Source of the DNA: Prochilodus magdalenae
Taxonomy: Eukaryota; Chordata; Actinopteri; Characiformes; Prochilodontidae
Assembly: GCA_024036415.1 (NCBI GenBank)
Contig: JAMWET010003406.1
Location: 150,018 to 214,017 of the forward strand
DNA: 64,000 nt
Direction of reading: 5' to 3'
In this document: piece after piece, positions 1-64,000 of the stretch
How positions within the stretch are numbered: the first letter of the stretch is position 1
Layout of the letters: every line of letters starts with the position of its first letter
Program-made: the position numbers and the translations under genes
The notes under the pieces: model-generated
The model's input: only the letters and a program-made list of their open reading frames with translations
Told to the model about the DNA's origin: nothing
The model's database searches: none

Positions 1-970
1 TTAATTATGATCTCCCCTGACTGAATTTTCAAACTAGCCCAATTTGGAGGCAAAACGCAAACCTGAGACTGTCAACCAGGGCAAGTTATTATTCCAGAGG
101 TTTCTTAGCCGTTTTGCAGTGTAATCCTTTTTTTTAAAGGTCAAATATATTTTGCGGCTATGTCAGGGTGGAGCCCCTCCAACACCCCAATCACACAGCA
201 GTGTACACTTTAAAGAATGTACGGAAGGATAATCGGAAAGCATGTCCACTCACCATCTGGGGCTGCACTCTTTAGTTAGTTAGCGCTGAAAATGTAAAAC
301 TGTAAACTCTAATGCTTTTTTACAGTAGACTGCTTTTGAGCTTGTTTTGTTACCCAGTGTCGACCTGAGGAGGATGGGTTCCCCTTTTAAGTCTTGGTTC
401 CTCTCAAAATTTCTTCCTCTTGCTCCTGCCGAGGTCACTAGGGGCTTGGACCCGGATTCTCTGTAAAGCTGCTTTGTGACAACATCTGTTGTAAAAGATG
501 GTGTTGAAATAAACCCTGACTTGGCTATTCACCACAAACCATACATTTTTAACCTGGGGCTGAAAAAATGCTTCAAGTTTAGCGGTCTGTCAAGACCTCC
601 CACAAACTCACCCAATAGAAATTCATAATCAACATTAGCCTGTATTCCACAGCCTGTAGGTGGAGCCATTCAGCAGAACTTGTATGCACTGGCCCAAATT
701 ATTTTCTCTGTGTTTGATAAGTTGTTCCTCCATCCATCCAAAAGCGGACCGAAAGCAGCTCTTTCATGGCATTGCTTCAAATAAGAATTTTAGTAATACA
801 TTAATACAGTAATTATAGCCACCGGCATAAACCCCCTGTATTTGTCAATAATCTCTTTATGATGCTGTCAAAGTGAATGAATGACCCAGTATATGAAAAC
901 AGCTGCTGATAATGATTATTGATTTAATGTTGTGGCTTTACCACCCAGTGACCTTTCTTTTTCTCCACAG
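1..970 (+). other. Intron upstream of the first visible otof exon
   Basis: This is the 3' part of an intron ending in the acceptor TTCTCCACAG at 961-970. It holds one interspersed-repeat fragment (about 355-528). I see no further coding sequence; the preceding exon with the first base of the split glycine codon is outside the window. Confidence 0.8.
355..528 (+). repeat. Interspersed repeat fragment, LINE/SINE 3'-end type
   Basis: The block with CTGAGGAGGATGGGTTCCCC, then a TCTTCCTCTTGCTCC run and a TGTAAAGCTGCTTTGTGACAA segment, matches a sequence I know to recur in many teleost genomes as the 3' part of a retroposon. It ends near an AAATAAACCCTGACTTGGC tail. The family name is not certain. 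Confidence 0.55.

Positions 971-64000
<63,030 letters not shown>

Overview
This window is vertebrate genomic DNA, almost certainly from a teleost fish. It carries one protein-coding gene on the + strand: the 5' part of otoferlin (otof), the C2-domain calcium sensor for exocytosis at hair-cell ribbon synapses. I recognised 14 consecutive coding exons. All intron phases fit, and the joined frame runs 579 codons without a stop, from the middle of C2A to just past C2C. The first exon(s) with the ATG and promoter lie upstream of base 1, and the rest of the gene (C2D to the membrane anchor) lies beyond base 64000. Teleosts often carry two copies (otofa and otofb), and I cannot tell which this is.

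Layout. Bases 1-970 end an upstream intron. Exon 971-1029 is followed by a 20.7 kb intron holding a 2.3 kb minisatellite of 44-bp units, a 0.53 kb tandem duplication and a deleted Tc1 element. Exon 21706-21794 is followed by a 10.5 kb intron with two decayed LINEs and a long GACA/GATA microsatellite. Exon 32265-32364 precedes a 5.4 kb intron. Exon 37750-37946 precedes a 14.8 kb intron with two more Tc1 remnants and a near-perfect long inverted repeat. From 52786 to 61768 the gene becomes compact: ten exons, several introns under 250 bp, one of which is a GC-AG intron. Two introns in this part carry further transposons, including an almost complete Tc1 element with 115-bp terminal repeats.

Nearly all remaining DNA is intron with teleost-type repeats: six Tc1/mariner-like elements or fragments, three copies of a foldback MITE-like element, three copies of a tRNA-derived SINE, three or four LINE fragments, simple repeats, and one interspersed repeat family that I cannot classify and whose three copies share a reading frame. 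No RNA gene, CRISPR array, operon or bacterial feature is present. I found no new multigene system; the points of interest are repeat structures and splice-site oddities inside otof.
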